Notes: a model not told the origin generated them from the letters alone. DNA of 64,000 nt from Cellulomonas soli (GCF_013409305.1 NZ_JACBZJ010000001.1:2108001-2172000); one strand, 5' to 3'; shown: positions 17,924 to 27,613, counted from the stretch's first letter. Translations and numbers: made by a program.

Positions 17924-20191
17924 TCAGCCTCGGGGGTCGATCGGGTAGTTCTGGTCGAAGACGTTCTCGGGGTCGACCGCACGCTTGAGCGCGCGCAGCC
18001 GGGCCAGGGTCCGTGGCGGGTACGCCTCGAGCAGCCGCTGCGGTCGCGGGTCGGTCTCGAAGGCCAGGTAGAGCCCGTCCATGTGCGGGTGGGCGAGCCG
18101 GTCCCACTCGGTGTCCAGCCCTGCGCGGTCGGGCAGCCCGCCGAACGCGGCGACCGAGAACAGCTGGTGGCGGTGCGCGTAGGCCGTGGCGTCGGGTGCG
18201 ACGTCGTTGACGGCGCCGCCGACCGCGCGGACCTGCAGCATCGTGGCGACGCCGCTGCCGAGCAGCGTGCCGAGGTCGGCGGCGGCGATCGCGCTCATCC
18301 GGGGGAGCAGCCCGGACCGGCTGGCGGGCGGCGCGGCGCCGTCCTGGTGCTCCTCGACGGGTCCGACGACGCCGGCGAACGGGGTGACCTGCGCGCGGTG
18401 GTCGAGCAGGGGGCCCGCGCCGAGCAGCGGTTCGAACGCCGCGACGGCGGCCTGCGTGTCGTCCCCGGCCCACACGGTGGTGGTCTGCGCCACGGGTCCG
18501 CGGCCGCGGTGCCCGGTCGACAGGTGCAGCAGGCTGCTGACCTCGCGCGGTGACTCCTCGACGAACCGGCCCCACCGTGCGATCAGGCCGGTGGTCTCGG
18601 TCGCGTCGAAGACCATGGTGGCCAGGACCACGTCGGGCAGCTCGACGGCCTGCATCTCGACCCAGGTGACGATGCCGAGGTTGCCGCCTGCGCCGCGCAG
18701 GCCCCAGAACAGCTCGGGCTCGTGCGTCGCGTCGACCTGGTGGACGCTCCCGTCGGCGAGCACGACCTCGGCGGCGACGACCTGGTCGATCGTGAGCCCG
18801 TGCGCGCGGGCCAGCAGGCCGATGCCTCCTGCCGTCGCGAGCCCGCCGACGCCCACGCCGCCGTGGTCGACGGCGGCGACCGACCAGCCGCGGGGTGCGA
18901 GGGCGGCGGACACCTGGCCCCAGGTGGCGCCCGCGCCGATTCGGACGCGACGCGTGGTCTCGTCGACGACGTCGACGCGTGCGAGCCCGCGGACGTCGAG
19001 GACGACGCCGCCGTCGTTGGTCGACCGGCCGGAGATGCCGTGGCCGGCCGAGCGCACGGCCAGGGGCCCGCGCTGGCTGCGGGCGTAGCCGAGCGCGGCC
19101 ACGACGCCGTCGACGTCGCGGGGGAGCAGCACGATCCCCGGCGTGCCGCGCCGCATGTACGTGGAGCGCAGCCCGCCGTAGCGGCGGTCGCCGGGTTCGA
19201 CGACGTCGAGTCCGGGCGGGACCGCGTCGTAGTCGATGCCCTCGGTGCGACGGGCGAGGGCGGCGTCGGTGCGGGGTCCGCCCTCGGTGGTGCCCGCGGT
19301 CGCACGGGCGGCGGCGACCTGGTCCCGCACCGCGGGGACGACCTGCTCGGCGAAGGTGCGCAGGTCGTGCGGGTCGTCGGTGCCGAGCACGAACGTGCCG
19401 ATGCCGTCCTCGAGCGCGAGCCGGACGAGCTCGTCGACCCACTGCTGCACGGGACCGACGAGAGCACCGTCCTCGGACACGACGGTGAACCGCCCGCCGA
19501 TGTTGAGCAGCCGTCGGATCGCGCGCGGGTCGCGGCCGGCCTCGCGGGCGGCGGCGTCGATCGCCTCGTTGCCGCGCGCGAGGTCGCCGGGCTGGAGGCG
19601 CCCGAGCGAGGGCAGCCAGCCGTCCGCCTGGCGGCCGACGAGCCGGAGCATGCGCGGCTTGTAGGCGCCGACCCAGATGCCGATGTCGTGCGCGGGTGCG
19701 GGTCCGCGCTTGGCGCCGTGCACGTGGTGGTGCTCGCCGCCGGCGCGCAGCGGCGAACGCTCGCTCGTGTCCCACAGGCCGCGGATGACGTCGATGGCCT
19801 GGCTGAGGGCGTCCACGGCCTGCCCGGGGGTGAGCCGGGTGCCGCCCATGGCCTCGATCGCGTCCCAGAAGGCGCCGGCACCGAGGCCGAGCTCGGCGCG
19901 CCCGCCGGAGAGCAGGTCGAGGCTGGCGACGGACCGCGCGAGCACGGCCGGGGGGCGCAGGGGCAGGTTGATCACGTCGGCGGCCAGGTGCACGCGCGTG
20001 GTGCGGGCGGCGGCCCAGGTCAGCAGCGTCCAGGTGTCGAGGAACGCCGGCTGGTACGGGTGGTCCTGGAACGTGACGAGGTCGAGGCCGACCTCCTCGG
20101 AGAGCACCGCGAGCGCGACGGCGGCGTGCGGGTCGGCGCTCTGCGGGGTGAGGAAGGTGCCGAACGCGAGCTCGTGGCCGTAGTCCGCCAT
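17924..20191 (-). CDS. fusion of LLM flavin oxidoreductase and BBE-type FAD-linked oxidase
   Basis: This 755-residue protein joins two flavin enzymes. Residues about 1-310 are a luciferase-like monooxygenase domain (GHELAFGTFLTPQSADPH at the start, GRAELGLGAGAFWDA, DIGIWVGAYKPRMLRLVGRQADGW). Residues about 340-755 are a p-cresol-methylhydroxylase/berberine-bridge-type FAD oxidase. The FAD-attachment His is likely the one in VRSAGHGISGRSTN, and the protein ends with the BBE segment VDPENVFDQNYPID. The second, cysteinyl FAD link of bicovalent BBE enzymes looks absent, because the equivalent stretch DHGGVGVGGLATAGG has no Cys. The substrate is unknown. The gene is divergent from the GntR/ABC operon. 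Confidence 0.85.
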   Translation of the reverse strand: MADYGHELAFGTFLTPQSADPHAAVALAVLSEEVGLDLVTFQDHPYQPAFLDTWTLLTWAAARTTRVHLAADVINLPLRPPAVLARSVASLDLLSGGRAELGLGAGAFWDAIEAMGGTRLTPGQAVDALSQAIDVIRGLWDTSERSPLRAGGEHHHVHGAKRGPAPAHDIGIWVGAYKPRMLRLVGRQADGWLPSLGRLQPGDLARGNEAIDAAAREAGRDPRAIRRLLNIGGRFTVVSEDGALVGPVQQWVDELVRLALEDGIGTFVLGTDDPHDLRTFAEQVVPAVRDQVAAARATAGTTEGGPRTDAALARRTEGIDYDAVPPGLDVVEPGDRRYGGLRSTYMRRGTPGIVLLPRDVDGVVAALGYARSQRGPLAVRSAGHGISGRSTNDGGVVLDVRGLARVDVVDETTRRVRIGAGATWGQVSAALAPRGWSVAAVDHGGVGVGGLATAGGIGLLARAHGLTIDQVVAAEVVLADGSVHQVDATHEPELFWGLRGAGGNLGIVTWVEMQAVELPDVVLATMVFDATETTGLIARWGRFVEESPREVSSLLHLSTGHRGRGPVAQTTTVWAGDDTQAAVAAFEPLLGAGPLLDHRAQVTPFAGVVGPVEEHQDGAAPPASRSGLLPRMSAIAAADLGTLLGSGVATMLQVRAVGGAVNDVAPDATAYAHRHQLFSVAAFGGLPDRAGLDTEWDRLAHPHMDGLYLAFETDPRPQRLLEAYPPRTLARLRALKRAVDPENVFDQNYPIDPRG

Positions 20192-20278
20192 GCGTGCCGC
20201 CTCTCGTGACGTCGTCTGCACGACCGACTCTATGCACCGGTTCGGTCTCGTCGGCCTCTTGCGCGAGACACGGCTCTG

Positions 20279-20304
20279 TGGTTCATTAGTCGAGTAATGA
20301 ACCA
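20279..20304. promoter_or_regulatory. perfect palindromic operator of the GntR/ABC operon
   Basis: TGGTTCATTA (20279-20288) and TAATGAACCA (20295-20304) are exact inverted copies with a six-base spacer. The site is 22 bases upstream of the GntR gene and AT-rich against its surroundings. YtrA-type GntR regulators bind such palindromes at their own promoters, so autoregulation is the natural reading. Confidence 0.85.
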
Positions 20305-20326
20305 CCGAACCTGAGAGGAGGGCGGC

Positions 20327-20713
20327 ATGTTCGACGGCCGCGACCCCCTCTACCTGCAGATCGCCGACCAGATCCGCGAGGACGTCCTGCGCGGCACGCT
20401 CGGTGCCGAGGAGCAGGTCATGTCCACCACCCAGTACGCGACGACGTTCCGCATCAACCCGGCGACCGCGGCCAAGGCGTTCGCCGAGCTCGTCGACGAG
20501 GGCGTGCTCTACAAGCGCCGCGGCATCGGCATGTTCGTCGCCCCCGGCGCCCGCGAGAACCTGCTCGCCGCCCGCCGCGAGGCGTTCCTCACGCAGGTCG
20601 TCGACCCCGTGCTCGACCAGGCCCGCGTGCTCGGCATCGACGTCGAGGACGTCGTCGCCCACCTGCGGGCCCACGCGGCCGGCACCCCGACCCCGGCAGG
20701 AGAACCGTCATGA
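20327..20713 (+). CDS. GntR family regulator, YtrA subfamily
   Basis: This 128-residue regulator has a GntR winged helix (PLYLQIADQIREDVLRGTL, then the helix-turn-helix with FRINPATAAKAFAELVDEGV) followed by a short helical C-terminal tail of about 50 residues. That short tail defines the YtrA subfamily, which usually controls adjacent ABC transporter genes and senses cell-envelope stress or antibiotics. It overlaps the next ABC ATPase gene by four bases (ATGA). A GAGAGGAGGG tract gives a strong ribosome-binding site. The perfect palindrome at 20279-20304 is its probable operator. Confidence 0.93.
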   Translation: MFDGRDPLYLQIADQIREDVLRGTLGAEEQVMSTTQYATTFRINPATAAKAFAELVDEGVLYKRRGIGMFVAPGARENLLAARREAFLTQVVDPVLDQARVLGIDVEDVVAHLRAHAAGTPTPAGEPS

Positions 20714-21720
20714 CCGGATCCACCCTGACCGTCCGCGGGCTCACCGTGCGGTACGGCAGCACCACCGCGCTGCAGGACGTCGACCTCGACGTGCGCGCCG
20801 GCACCCTCACCGGGCTGCTCGGCCGCAACGGCTCGGGCAAGACCACGCTGCTGTCCGTCGCCGCCGCGTTCCGCCGACCCACCGCCGGGCAGGTGCTCGT
20901 CGACGGCGAGGACCCGTGGGAGAACGAACGGATCGCCCCGCACGTGCACCTCGTGCGCGAGTCCGGCGACGTGCTCGTCGCCGAGCGGCTGAGCGCCACG
21001 CTGCGCATGGTCGCCGACGCCCGCCCCGACTTCTCGCACGAGCTCGCCGGCACCCTGCTCGACACGTTCGAGCTCGACGTGCGCACCCGCCCCGACAAGC
21101 TGTCCCGCGGCAAGCGGTCGGCGTTCGGCATCGTGCTCGGGCTGGCCAGCCGCGCCCGGCTCACGCTTCTCGACGAGGTGCACCTGGGGCTCGACGCGCC
21201 CTCCCGGTACGCCTTCTACGACGCGCTCGTCGCCGACTACGTCGAGCACCCGCGGACCATCGTGCTCTCCAGCCACCTCATCGCCGAGATCGACCGACTG
21301 CTCGAGGACGTCGTCGTGCTGGACCGTGGCCGGCTGCTGCTCGCCGAGGACGCCGAGACGCTGCGCGGCCACGGGCTCTCGGTGACGGGTCCCGCGGACG
21401 CCGTCGAACGGTTCGTCGCCGGGCGCACCGTGCTCGGCCGGCAACGGCTCGGCGGTACCGCGCAGGCGACGCTGCTCGGACCGCCCGACGAGGCCGAGGC
21501 CGAGCAGGCACGTGACGCGGGTCTGGAGCTCGGACCGGTGCCCCTGCAGGACCTGTTCGTGCACCTGACGGCCGATGGCGCCCCGGCGTTCACGGGTGCC
21601 GCCCGCCGCACCGCGCACGACGCCCCGCCGCCGGCACGACCTGACGGCGACCGGCCGGACCCGCGACCCACCGACGCGCTGCCGGCCGGCACGCGCGCCA
21701 CGAGCGACCAGGAGGCGTGA
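20710..21720 (+). CDS. ABC transporter ATP-binding protein with degenerate motifs (YtrB-like)
   Basis: This 336-residue ATPase has Walker A GRNGSGKTT but an altered signature (LSRGKRSAFGIVLGLA in place of LSGGQ) and an altered Walker B end (LTLLDEVHLGLDAPSR, with Val for the usual Pro after the Glu). The catalytic Glu is kept, so hydrolysis is possible. The last ~60 residues are a Pro/Asp/Arg-rich tail of low complexity. These features match ATPases encoded behind YtrA-type regulators. The partner is the small membrane protein encoded next. Confidence 0.85.
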   Translation: MTGSTLTVRGLTVRYGSTTALQDVDLDVRAGTLTGLLGRNGSGKTTLLSVAAAFRRPTAGQVLVDGEDPWENERIAPHVHLVRESGDVLVAERLSATLRMVADARPDFSHELAGTLLDTFELDVRTRPDKLSRGKRSAFGIVLGLASRARLTLLDEVHLGLDAPSRYAFYDALVADYVEHPRTIVLSSHLIAEIDRLLEDVVVLDRGRLLLAEDAETLRGHGLSVTGPADAVERFVAGRTVLGRQRLGGTAQATLLGPPDEAEAEQARDAGLELGPVPLQDLFVHLTADGAPAFTGAARRTAHDAPPPARPDGDRPDPRPTDALPAGTRATSDQEA

Positions 21721-21722
21721 CC

Positions 21723-22466
21723 ATGACCGCGCTCACCGCACCGACCGTGCGCCCCGCCCACGCCCCCGGCCCGGCCTCCCGCACCGCCCGTCGGCTGGTC
21801 CGCGTGCAGCTGTCCGTCGGCGTGTGGTTCTGGGCGATCGTCCTCGTGGTCGTCGTCGTGCTGGGGGTCGTCCTGCACCGGTACGCGCAGCCGCAGGTCT
21901 CGATCCTCGCGCAGGCCCGGCAGGCCGGGATCTGGTTCCCGTTCTCGATGCACGTGGTCCTCGCGACCGGCTACCTCGGCCCGCACCTGGCCGCCGGCAT
22001 GACCCGCCGCTCGTACGTGCGCGGCGCCGTCGGCTGCGCGGTCGTGGTCGCCGCCCTCTACGCCGCGCTGATGACCGCCGGGCTCCTGGCCGAGCGCCTC
22101 TGGTACGAGGCCAACGGGTGGACGTGGGCGCTGCAGGTGGTCGCGCTCGAGTCCAGCGGGCCGCGGGTCGACCTGATCTTCCTCGACCACGCGCTGATGT
22201 TCCTGGTCGCGAACCTCAGCGGGCTGCTGGTGGGTGCGGTCTACCTGGCGTACCGCGGCTGGTGGGGAACGTTGCTGCTTCCCGTCACGGTCGGACCGGT
22301 CCTGCTCACGGGCGGGCTGCTCGCGGACGACCTGCTGCCGGGCGTCGCCGGGAGCGTCGGCGGCACGGCGGGTGTCGTGGTGCTGGTCCTGCTGATCGCG
22401 GTGTCAGTGGCCCTGGCGTTCTCCTGGGTGGCCCGCCGCACCGCCGTGTCACGGTCCGCAGGCTGA
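21723..22466 (+). CDS. ABC transporter membrane subunit (YtrA-operon type)
   Basis: This 247-residue membrane protein has about six hydrophobic segments after a Pro/Ala-rich N-terminus and no soluble domain. The AAGMTRRSYVRGAVG stretch near residue 92 resembles the cytoplasmic coupling loop of ABC-2 permeases. The ATG at 21723 is chosen because AGGAGG precedes it by seven bases; a GTG at 21717 overlapping the upstream stop is less likely. It should form a transporter with the preceding degenerate ATPase. The substrate is unknown. Confidence 0.75.
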   Translation: MTALTAPTVRPAHAPGPASRTARRLVRVQLSVGVWFWAIVLVVVVVLGVVLHRYAQPQVSILAQARQAGIWFPFSMHVVLATGYLGPHLAAGMTRRSYVRGAVGCAVVVAALYAALMTAGLLAERLWYEANGWTWALQVVALESSGPRVDLIFLDHALMFLVANLSGLLVGAVYLAYRGWWGTLLLPVTVGPVLLTGGLLADDLLPGVAGSVGGTAGVVVLVLLIAVSVALAFSWVARRTAVSRSAG

Positions 22467-22498
22467 GCTGCCGCCCGTCCCTTCCGAGGAGGTCGTCC

Positions 22499-23467
22499 AT
22501 GAGCAGCCCGGTCATCGAGGTCACCAGCCTGCACAAGCGGTACGGGAGCACGGTCGCGGTCGACGACGTCAGCCTCGAGGTCCACGAGGGCGAGATCTTC
22601 GGGATCCTCGGCCGCAACGGCGCGGGCAAGACGACCACGGTCGAGATCGTCGGCGGCCTGCGCCGGCAGGACCGGGGCACGGTGCGGGTGCTCGGCCTGG
22701 ACCCGCAGCACGACGCCGGGCTGCTGCGCCAGCAGGTCGGCCTGCAGCTGCAGGAGTCGGCGCTGCCGCCCCGGCTGCGTGCCCGCGAGGCGCTCGAGCT
22801 GTACGCGTCGTTCTACGAGCACCCCGCCGACCCGGCCGCGCTGCTCGACGACCTCGGCCTGGCCGACCGCGCGGAGATCGCGTTCGACAAGCTGTCCGGC
22901 GGGCAGAAGCAGCGGCTGTCGGTCGCGCTCGCGCTGGTCGGCAACCCGAGCGTCGCGATCCTCGACGAGCTGACCACGGGCCTGGACCCGCACGCGCGCC
23001 GGGAGACGTGGGGGCTCATCGAACGCATCCGCGCCCGCGGCGTCACGATCGTGCTGGTCACGCACCTGATGGAGGAGGCCGAGCGGCTGTGCGACCGGCT
23101 GGCCCTGATCGACGAGGGTCGCGTCGTGGTCACCGGCACGCCCGACGAGGTCGTCGCCCGCGCGTCGGGCGGCCAGGTCCTCCGGTTCCGGCCCTCGTCG
23201 CCGCTGGACCCCGCGGTGGTGCGGCTCCTCGGCGCGCTGCCGACCGTGTCGTCGGTCGGGGAGCCGGCACCGGTCGCCGTACCGGTCGCCGCACCGCACG
23301 GCGAGGGCTCGGTCGAGGTGCACGGGTCGGGGACCGTCGTGCAGGACGTGCTCGTCGCGCTCGACCGCGCGGGTGTGCGAGCGCTCGACGTGCGGCTCGA
23401 ACGCGCCTCGCTGGAGGACGCCTTCGTGACCCTCACCGGTGACCCCACCCCGAAGGAGGCCCGCTGA
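22499..23467 (+). CDS. ABC transporter ATP-binding protein (CcmA/DrrA-like)
   Basis: This 322-residue ATPase has a complete motif set: Walker A GRNGAGKTT, Q-loop VGLQLQESALP, signature LSGGQKQRLSVALALVG, Walker B VAILDELTTGLDPHARR (Leu-Thr in place of Pro-Thr) and the H-loop VTHLMEEAERL. It resembles DrrA-type drug-export ATPases. GAGGAGG lies seven bases before the ATG. Its frame overlaps the next gene by one base, forming a second transporter pair in the same GntR-controlled run. Confidence 0.9.
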   Translation: MSSPVIEVTSLHKRYGSTVAVDDVSLEVHEGEIFGILGRNGAGKTTTVEIVGGLRRQDRGTVRVLGLDPQHDAGLLRQQVGLQLQESALPPRLRAREALELYASFYEHPADPAALLDDLGLADRAEIAFDKLSGGQKQRLSVALALVGNPSVAILDELTTGLDPHARRETWGLIERIRARGVTIVLVTHLMEEAERLCDRLALIDEGRVVVTGTPDEVVARASGGQVLRFRPSSPLDPAVVRLLGALPTVSSVGEPAPVAVPVAAPHGEGSVEVHGSGTVVQDVLVALDRAGVRALDVRLERASLEDAFVTLTGDPTPKEAR

Positions 23468-24237
23468 TGCCCGCCCGTCCGACCTCCGCGCTGCGGCGTC
23501 TGACGCTCACCGAGGGACGCCTGTTCCTGCGCGACCCGTCGGCGCTGTTCTTCGCGCTGCTGTTCCCGGCACTGCTGCTGACCGTGCTCGGCCTCGTGAT
23601 GCCGTGGGCCGACCTGCCGTTCGACGAGACCGACCCGGAGCTGGCGGGCGTCACGTGGATCACGGGCTTCACCCCGATCATGCTGGTGCTGGCGATCGCG
23701 ACGGTCTCGTTCACCACGTTCCCGACCCTGGTGGCCACGTACCGGCAGCGCGGCGTGCTGCGCCGCATGTCGACGACACCGGTGCCCCCGTGGAAGCTGC
23801 TCGTCGCGCAGGTCCTGGTGAACCTGGCGGCGCTGCTCGTCGCGTGCCTGTTCGCGCTCGCGCTCGCGGTCGGCGTGCTCGACGTCGGGCTGCCCGCGCA
23901 GCCGGCCACGTTCGTGCTCGCGTTCGTGCTGACGGTCCTGGGCACGTTCGCGATCGGGGCCGTGATCGCGGCGGTCGCCCCGACGACGAGCGCGGCGACC
24001 GGGTTCGGCATGACGGCCTACTTCGTCTCGCTGCTGCTCGGAGGCGTGTGGGTGCCGTTGCAGGTCATGCCGGAGGGGTTGCGACGGGTGGCCGAGCTGA
24101 CGCCCGTCGGCGCGGGTTCGCAGGCGATGACGGCGGCCTGGCTCGCCCAGCCGTTCCCGACCTCCTCGATGGTGGTCATGGCGGTGTGGGCGCTCGTCGG
24201 CATCCCGCTCGCGGCGCGCCTGTTCCGCTGGACCTGA
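23467..24237 (+). CDS. ABC-2 type transporter permease (DrrB-like)
   Basis: This 256-residue permease has six predicted membrane helices. The RQRGVLRRMSTTPVPPWKLL stretch (about residues 94-113) is the hallmark of DrrB/ABC-2 drug-export permeases. LLLGGVWVPLQVMPEGLRRV near residue 195 is the usual second landmark. Start and upstream stop share an A (TGATG), so translation is coupled. With the ATPase at 22499 it should export a hydrophobic compound or lipid. It is the last gene of the run begun at 20327. Confidence 0.9.
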   Translation: MPARPTSALRRLTLTEGRLFLRDPSALFFALLFPALLLTVLGLVMPWADLPFDETDPELAGVTWITGFTPIMLVLAIATVSFTTFPTLVATYRQRGVLRRMSTTPVPPWKLLVAQVLVNLAALLVACLFALALAVGVLDVGLPAQPATFVLAFVLTVLGTFAIGAVIAAVAPTTSAATGFGMTAYFVSLLLGGVWVPLQVMPEGLRRVAELTPVGAGSQAMTAAWLAQPFPTSSMVVMAVWALVGIPLAARLFRWT

Positions 24238-24546
24238 CCTCGTCGAACGTCACGGCGTGCGTGCAGCCCCGCGCGGGGGCACGGCCGCCCGGGGGCCACG
24301 CGACGTGGACGCGCTCCCATGACGTGCCTCGCCGAATCGTTTCACGGCATGGACGACCCGTTGCCGGCCCGTCGAAGGTGGCCCCGTCCGGTCCTCGTCC
24401 ACAGCCCTCGCACAGGTGCGGGGGCCTCGGCGGGTCGGACGGTCGCACATCCCGCCACCGCCGGCGTCGCCGGTGGCCGGACCCGCGACGGCGCGCACGT
24501 CGAAGGCGACCGCGTCGTCCGGGCCGGGCAGCAGAAAGGTCCGCCC
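24238..24546 (+). promoter_or_regulatory. regulatory leader region of the GH48 cellulase gene
   Basis: This 309-base region has no convincing gene. It holds a CelR/CebR-like site at 24306-24319 and, just before the cellulase start, an AGAAAGG ribosome-binding site. Clear -35/-10 elements could not be chosen with confidence. Confidence 0.5.
24306..24319. promoter_or_regulatory. CelR/CebR-like operator upstream of the GH48 gene
   Basis: TGGACGCGCTCCCA matches 12 of 14 bases of the palindrome TGGGAGCGCTCCCA bound by the LacI-family cellobiose regulators CelR (Thermobifida) and CebR (Streptomyces). It lies 228 bases before the cellulase start. Release by cellobiose is the expected control. Confidence 0.6.
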
Positions 24547-27500
24547 ATGTCCGTATCCACCCGACGACGGTCGGCCTGGGTGGCGCTCGCCGCCCTGGGC
24601 ACATCGTCGATCCTCGCCGTGGCAGGGCTCACGCCCGCCGTGGCTGCCGCGAGGTCCGGCTCGCCCGGCGCCACCAGCGCGCTCGCCGCCGACGTCCCTG
24701 CCGCCCTGCCCGCCGCTCTCCCCGCGGGCGCGCCCGCCGCGGTCGTCGGTGTCGACGGCGAGTACACCCAGCGCTTCCTGACCATGTACAACAAGATCAA
24801 GGACCCCGCCAACGGGTACTTCAGCGCGCAGGGCATCCCGTACCACTCGGTCGAGACCCTCATCGTCGAGGCGCCCGACTACGGCCACGAGACCACGTCC
24901 GAGGCGTACAGCTACTGGGTGTGGCTCGAGGCCCTCTACGGGCAGGTCACGGGCGACTGGGCTCCCCTCAACCACGCCTGGGCCACGCTCGAGGCGTACA
25001 TGATCCCGACCTCGGCCGACCAGCCGACGAACTCCTTCTACAACGCGAACAGCCCGGCCACCTACGCCGCCGAGTACAACCACCCGAGCAGCTACCCCTC
25101 GCAGCTCAACTCCGGGGTGTCCTCCGGTCAGGACCCGATCGCCGGCGAGCTGAAGACCACGTACGGCACGTCCGACATCTACGGCATGCACTGGCTCGCC
25201 GACGTCGACAACGTCTACGGCTTCGGTGCCACCCCGGGCGCGGGCTGCGAGCTCGGCCCCACCGCGACCGGGACGTCGTACATCAACACGTTCCAGCGCG
25301 GGCCGCAGGAGTCGGTCTGGGAGACCGTCCCCCAGCCGTCCTGCGAGGAGTTCACGTACGGCGGCAAGAACGGGTTCCTCGACCTGTTCACCGGTGACTC
25401 CTCCTACGCCAAGCAGTGGAAGTACACCAACGCGCCGGACGCCGACGCCCGCGCCGTCGAGGCCGTGTACTGGGCCAAGAAGTGGGCCGCCGAGCAGGGG
25501 AAGTCCGCCGACGTCGCCGCCACCGTCGCCAAGGCCACGAAGATGGGCGACTATCTGCGCTACTCGCTGTTCGACAAGTACTTCAAGACCATCGGCTGCA
25601 CCTCGCCGTCCTGCGCCGCGGGCACCGGCAAGACCAGCGCGCACTACCTGCTGTCCTGGTACTACGCCTGGGGTGGCGCGACCGACACGAGCGCCGGCTG
25701 GGCGTGGCGCATCGGCTCGTCGCACGCGCACTTCGGCTACCAGAACCCGCTCGCGGCCTGGGTGCTGTCGACCGACGCCGACATGACGCCGAAGTCGGCC
25801 ACCGCCAAGACCGACTGGGCGACCTCCCTCGAGCGTCAGCTCGAGTTCTACCGCTGGCTGCAGGCGCCCGAGGGCGGCATCGCGGGCGGTGCGACGAACA
25901 GCTGGGACGGCGCCTACGCGACACCTCCGGCCGGCACGCCCACGTTCTACGGCATGGCCTACACGGTCGCCCCGGTCTACAACGACCCGCCGTCGAACCA
26001 GTGGTTCGGCATGCAGGCGTGGGGCATGGAGCGCGTCGCCGAGCTCTACTACGCCTCCGGCAACGCGCAGGCCAAGGCCGTCCTCGACAAGTGGGTGCCC
26101 TGGGTCCTCGCGAACACCACGGTCACCTCGACGTCCTGGCAGATCCCCTCGGAGCTGACCTGGACCGGTAAGCCCGACACGTGGAACAAGACGAACCCCG
26201 GCGCCAACGCGGGCCTGTCGGTCTCCGTGAAGAGCTACGGCCAGGACGTCGGCGTCGCCGGCGACCTGTCCCGCACGCTGCTGTTCTACGCCGCCAAGTC
26301 CGGTGATACCGCCGCCCAGGCCAAGGCCAAGGGGCTGCTCGACGCCATCTGGGCGCAAAACCAGGACCCGCTCGGCGTCTCCGCCGACGAGACCCGCACG
26401 GACTACCAGCGCTTCGACGACACCTACGTCGCGGGCGGCAACGGCGTCTACATCCCCGCCGCCTGGACCGGCACCATGCCCAACGGCGACGTCATCAAGC
26501 CGGGCGTGAGCTTCCAGGACATCCGCTCGTTCTACAAGAACGACCCGGCCTACGCGAAGGTGCAGACCTACCTCAACGGCGGAGCCGCGCCCACGTTCCG
26601 GTACCACCGGTTCTGGGCGCAGACGGCCATCGCCGGTGCCATGGCCGACTACGACCGCCTCTTCGGCACGTCGACCCCGGACACGACCGCACCGACCGCC
26701 CCCACCGGGCTCACGGCCGGCACGATCACCTCGACGACCGTCCCGCTCACCTGGACGGCCTCGACCGACGACAAGGCCGTCACCGGCTACGACGTCTACC
26801 GCAACGGCACCCTCGCCGGCTCGACCACGACGACCTCGTACACCGCCACCGGGCTGACCCCGTCGACGGCCTACCAGTTCACCGTGCGGGCCAAGGACGC
26901 GGCCGGCAACGTGTCCGCCTCGTCGGCCGCGCTGTCCGTCACCACGACGGCGACCCCGGTCGACACCACGGCACCCTCCGTCCCGACCGGCCTCGCCACG
27001 ACGAGCGTCACCCAGACGTCCGTCGGGCTCACCTGGGTCGCGTCGACCGACGCAGGCTCGGGCGTGGCCGGCTACCAGGTGTACCGCGGCGGCACGCTCG
27101 TCGGTTCGCCGACCGGCACCACGTTCACCGACACCGGCCTGACCGCCGCGACCGCGTACTCCTACACGGTCAAGGCCACGGACGTCGCCGGCAACGTGTC
27201 CGCCGCCTCGGCACCCCTCGCCGTCACCACGGCGCCCGTCACCCCGACGGGCACGTGCACCGTCAGATACACGACGAACGACTGGAGCACCGGCTTCACC
27301 GGCTCGGTGCGCATCACCAACACGGGCACCAGCGCCATCACCGGCTGGGCGCTCCGGTTCTCCTTCACCGGCGGCCAGCAGGTCCAGCAGGGCTGGAGCG
27401 CGAGCTGGTCGCAGACCGGCACCGCCGTGACGGCGACGAACCTGGGGTGGAACGGCACGCTCGCCCCCGGCGCCAGCACGGACGTCGGCTTCAACGGGTC

Positions 27501-27567
27501 GCACACCGGCTCGAACCCGAAGCCGACGGCCTTCACCCTCAACGGCAGCCCCTGCACGATCGGCTGA
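24547..27567 (+). CDS. cel48A: secreted GH48 reducing-end exocellulase with two FN3 domains and CBM2
   Basis: This 1006-residue enzyme should release cellobiose processively from the reducing ends of cellulose. A signal peptide covers about residues 1-34 (ending AVAA). The GH48 module spans about 70-710 and includes [13 protein letters not shown], where E119 aligns with the catalytic acid of Clostridium Cel48F. FN3 domains lie at about 712-800 and 805-895, each opening DTTAP, and a CBM2 cellulose-binding domain at 903-1006 has its end cysteines (C904, C1003) and surface Trp residues. The layout is close to Cel48A/CbhB of Cellulomonas fimi, which has three FN3 repeats. The ATG at 24547 follows AGAAAGG. 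Confidence 0.97.
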   Translation: MSVSTRRRSAWVALAALGTSSILAVAGLTPAVAAARSGSPGATSALAADVPAALPAALPAGAPAAVVGVDGEYTQRFLTMYNKIKDPANGYFSAQGIPYHSVETLIVEAPDYGHETTSEAYSYWVWLEALYGQVTGDWAPLNHAWATLEAYMIPTSADQPTNSFYNANSPATYAAEYNHPSSYPSQLNSGVSSGQDPIAGELKTTYGTSDIYGMHWLADVDNVYGFGATPGAGCELGPTATGTSYINTFQRGPQESVWETVPQPSCEEFTYGGKNGFLDLFTGDSSYAKQWKYTNAPDADARAVEAVYWAKKWAAEQGKSADVAATVAKATKMGDYLRYSLFDKYFKTIGCTSPSCAAGTGKTSAHYLLSWYYAWGGATDTSAGWAWRIGSSHAHFGYQNPLAAWVLSTDADMTPKSATAKTDWATSLERQLEFYRWLQAPEGGIAGGATNSWDGAYATPPAGTPTFYGMAYTVAPVYNDPPSNQWFGMQAWGMERVAELYYASGNAQAKAVLDKWVPWVLANTTVTSTSWQIPSELTWTGKPDTWNKTNPGANAGLSVSVKSYGQDVGVAGDLSRTLLFYAAKSGDTAAQAKAKGLLDAIWAQNQDPLGVSADETRTDYQRFDDTYVAGGNGVYIPAAWTGTMPNGDVIKPGVSFQDIRSFYKNDPAYAKVQTYLNGGAAPTFRYHRFWAQTAIAGAMADYDRLFGTSTPDTTAPTAPTGLTAGTITSTTVPLTWTASTDDKAVTGYDVYRNGTLAGSTTTTSYTATGLTPSTAYQFTVRAKDAAGNVSASSAALSVTTTATPVDTTAPSVPTGLATTSVTQTSVGLTWVASTDAGSGVAGYQVYRGGTLVGSPTGTTFTDTGLTAATAYSYTVKATDVAGNVSAASAPLAVTTAPVTPTGTCTVRYTTNDWSTGFTGSVRITNTGTSAITGWALRFSFTGGQQVQQGWSASWSQTGTAVTATNLGWNGTLAPGASTDVGFNGSHTGSNPKPTAFTLNGSPCTIG

Positions 27568-27575
27568 CGTGACAG

Positions 27576-27613
27576 GACGCGGGCCGTGCGATCAGCGTCG
27601 CACGGCCCGCGTC
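27576..27613 (+). terminator. strong hairpin terminator of the GH48 gene
   Basis: A perfect 16-bp stem (27576-27591 with 27598-27613) closes a six-base loop, starting nine bases after the cellulase stop. No T-run follows. Confidence 0.85.

Noticed and set aside
24250..27504. A minus-strand open frame of more than 1000 codons opposite the GH48 gene
   Set aside because: It has Arg/Gly/Val-rich composition with no domain, and lies exactly antisense to a gene with complete GH48, FN3 and CBM2 domains. Long antisense frames are expected at this GC content.
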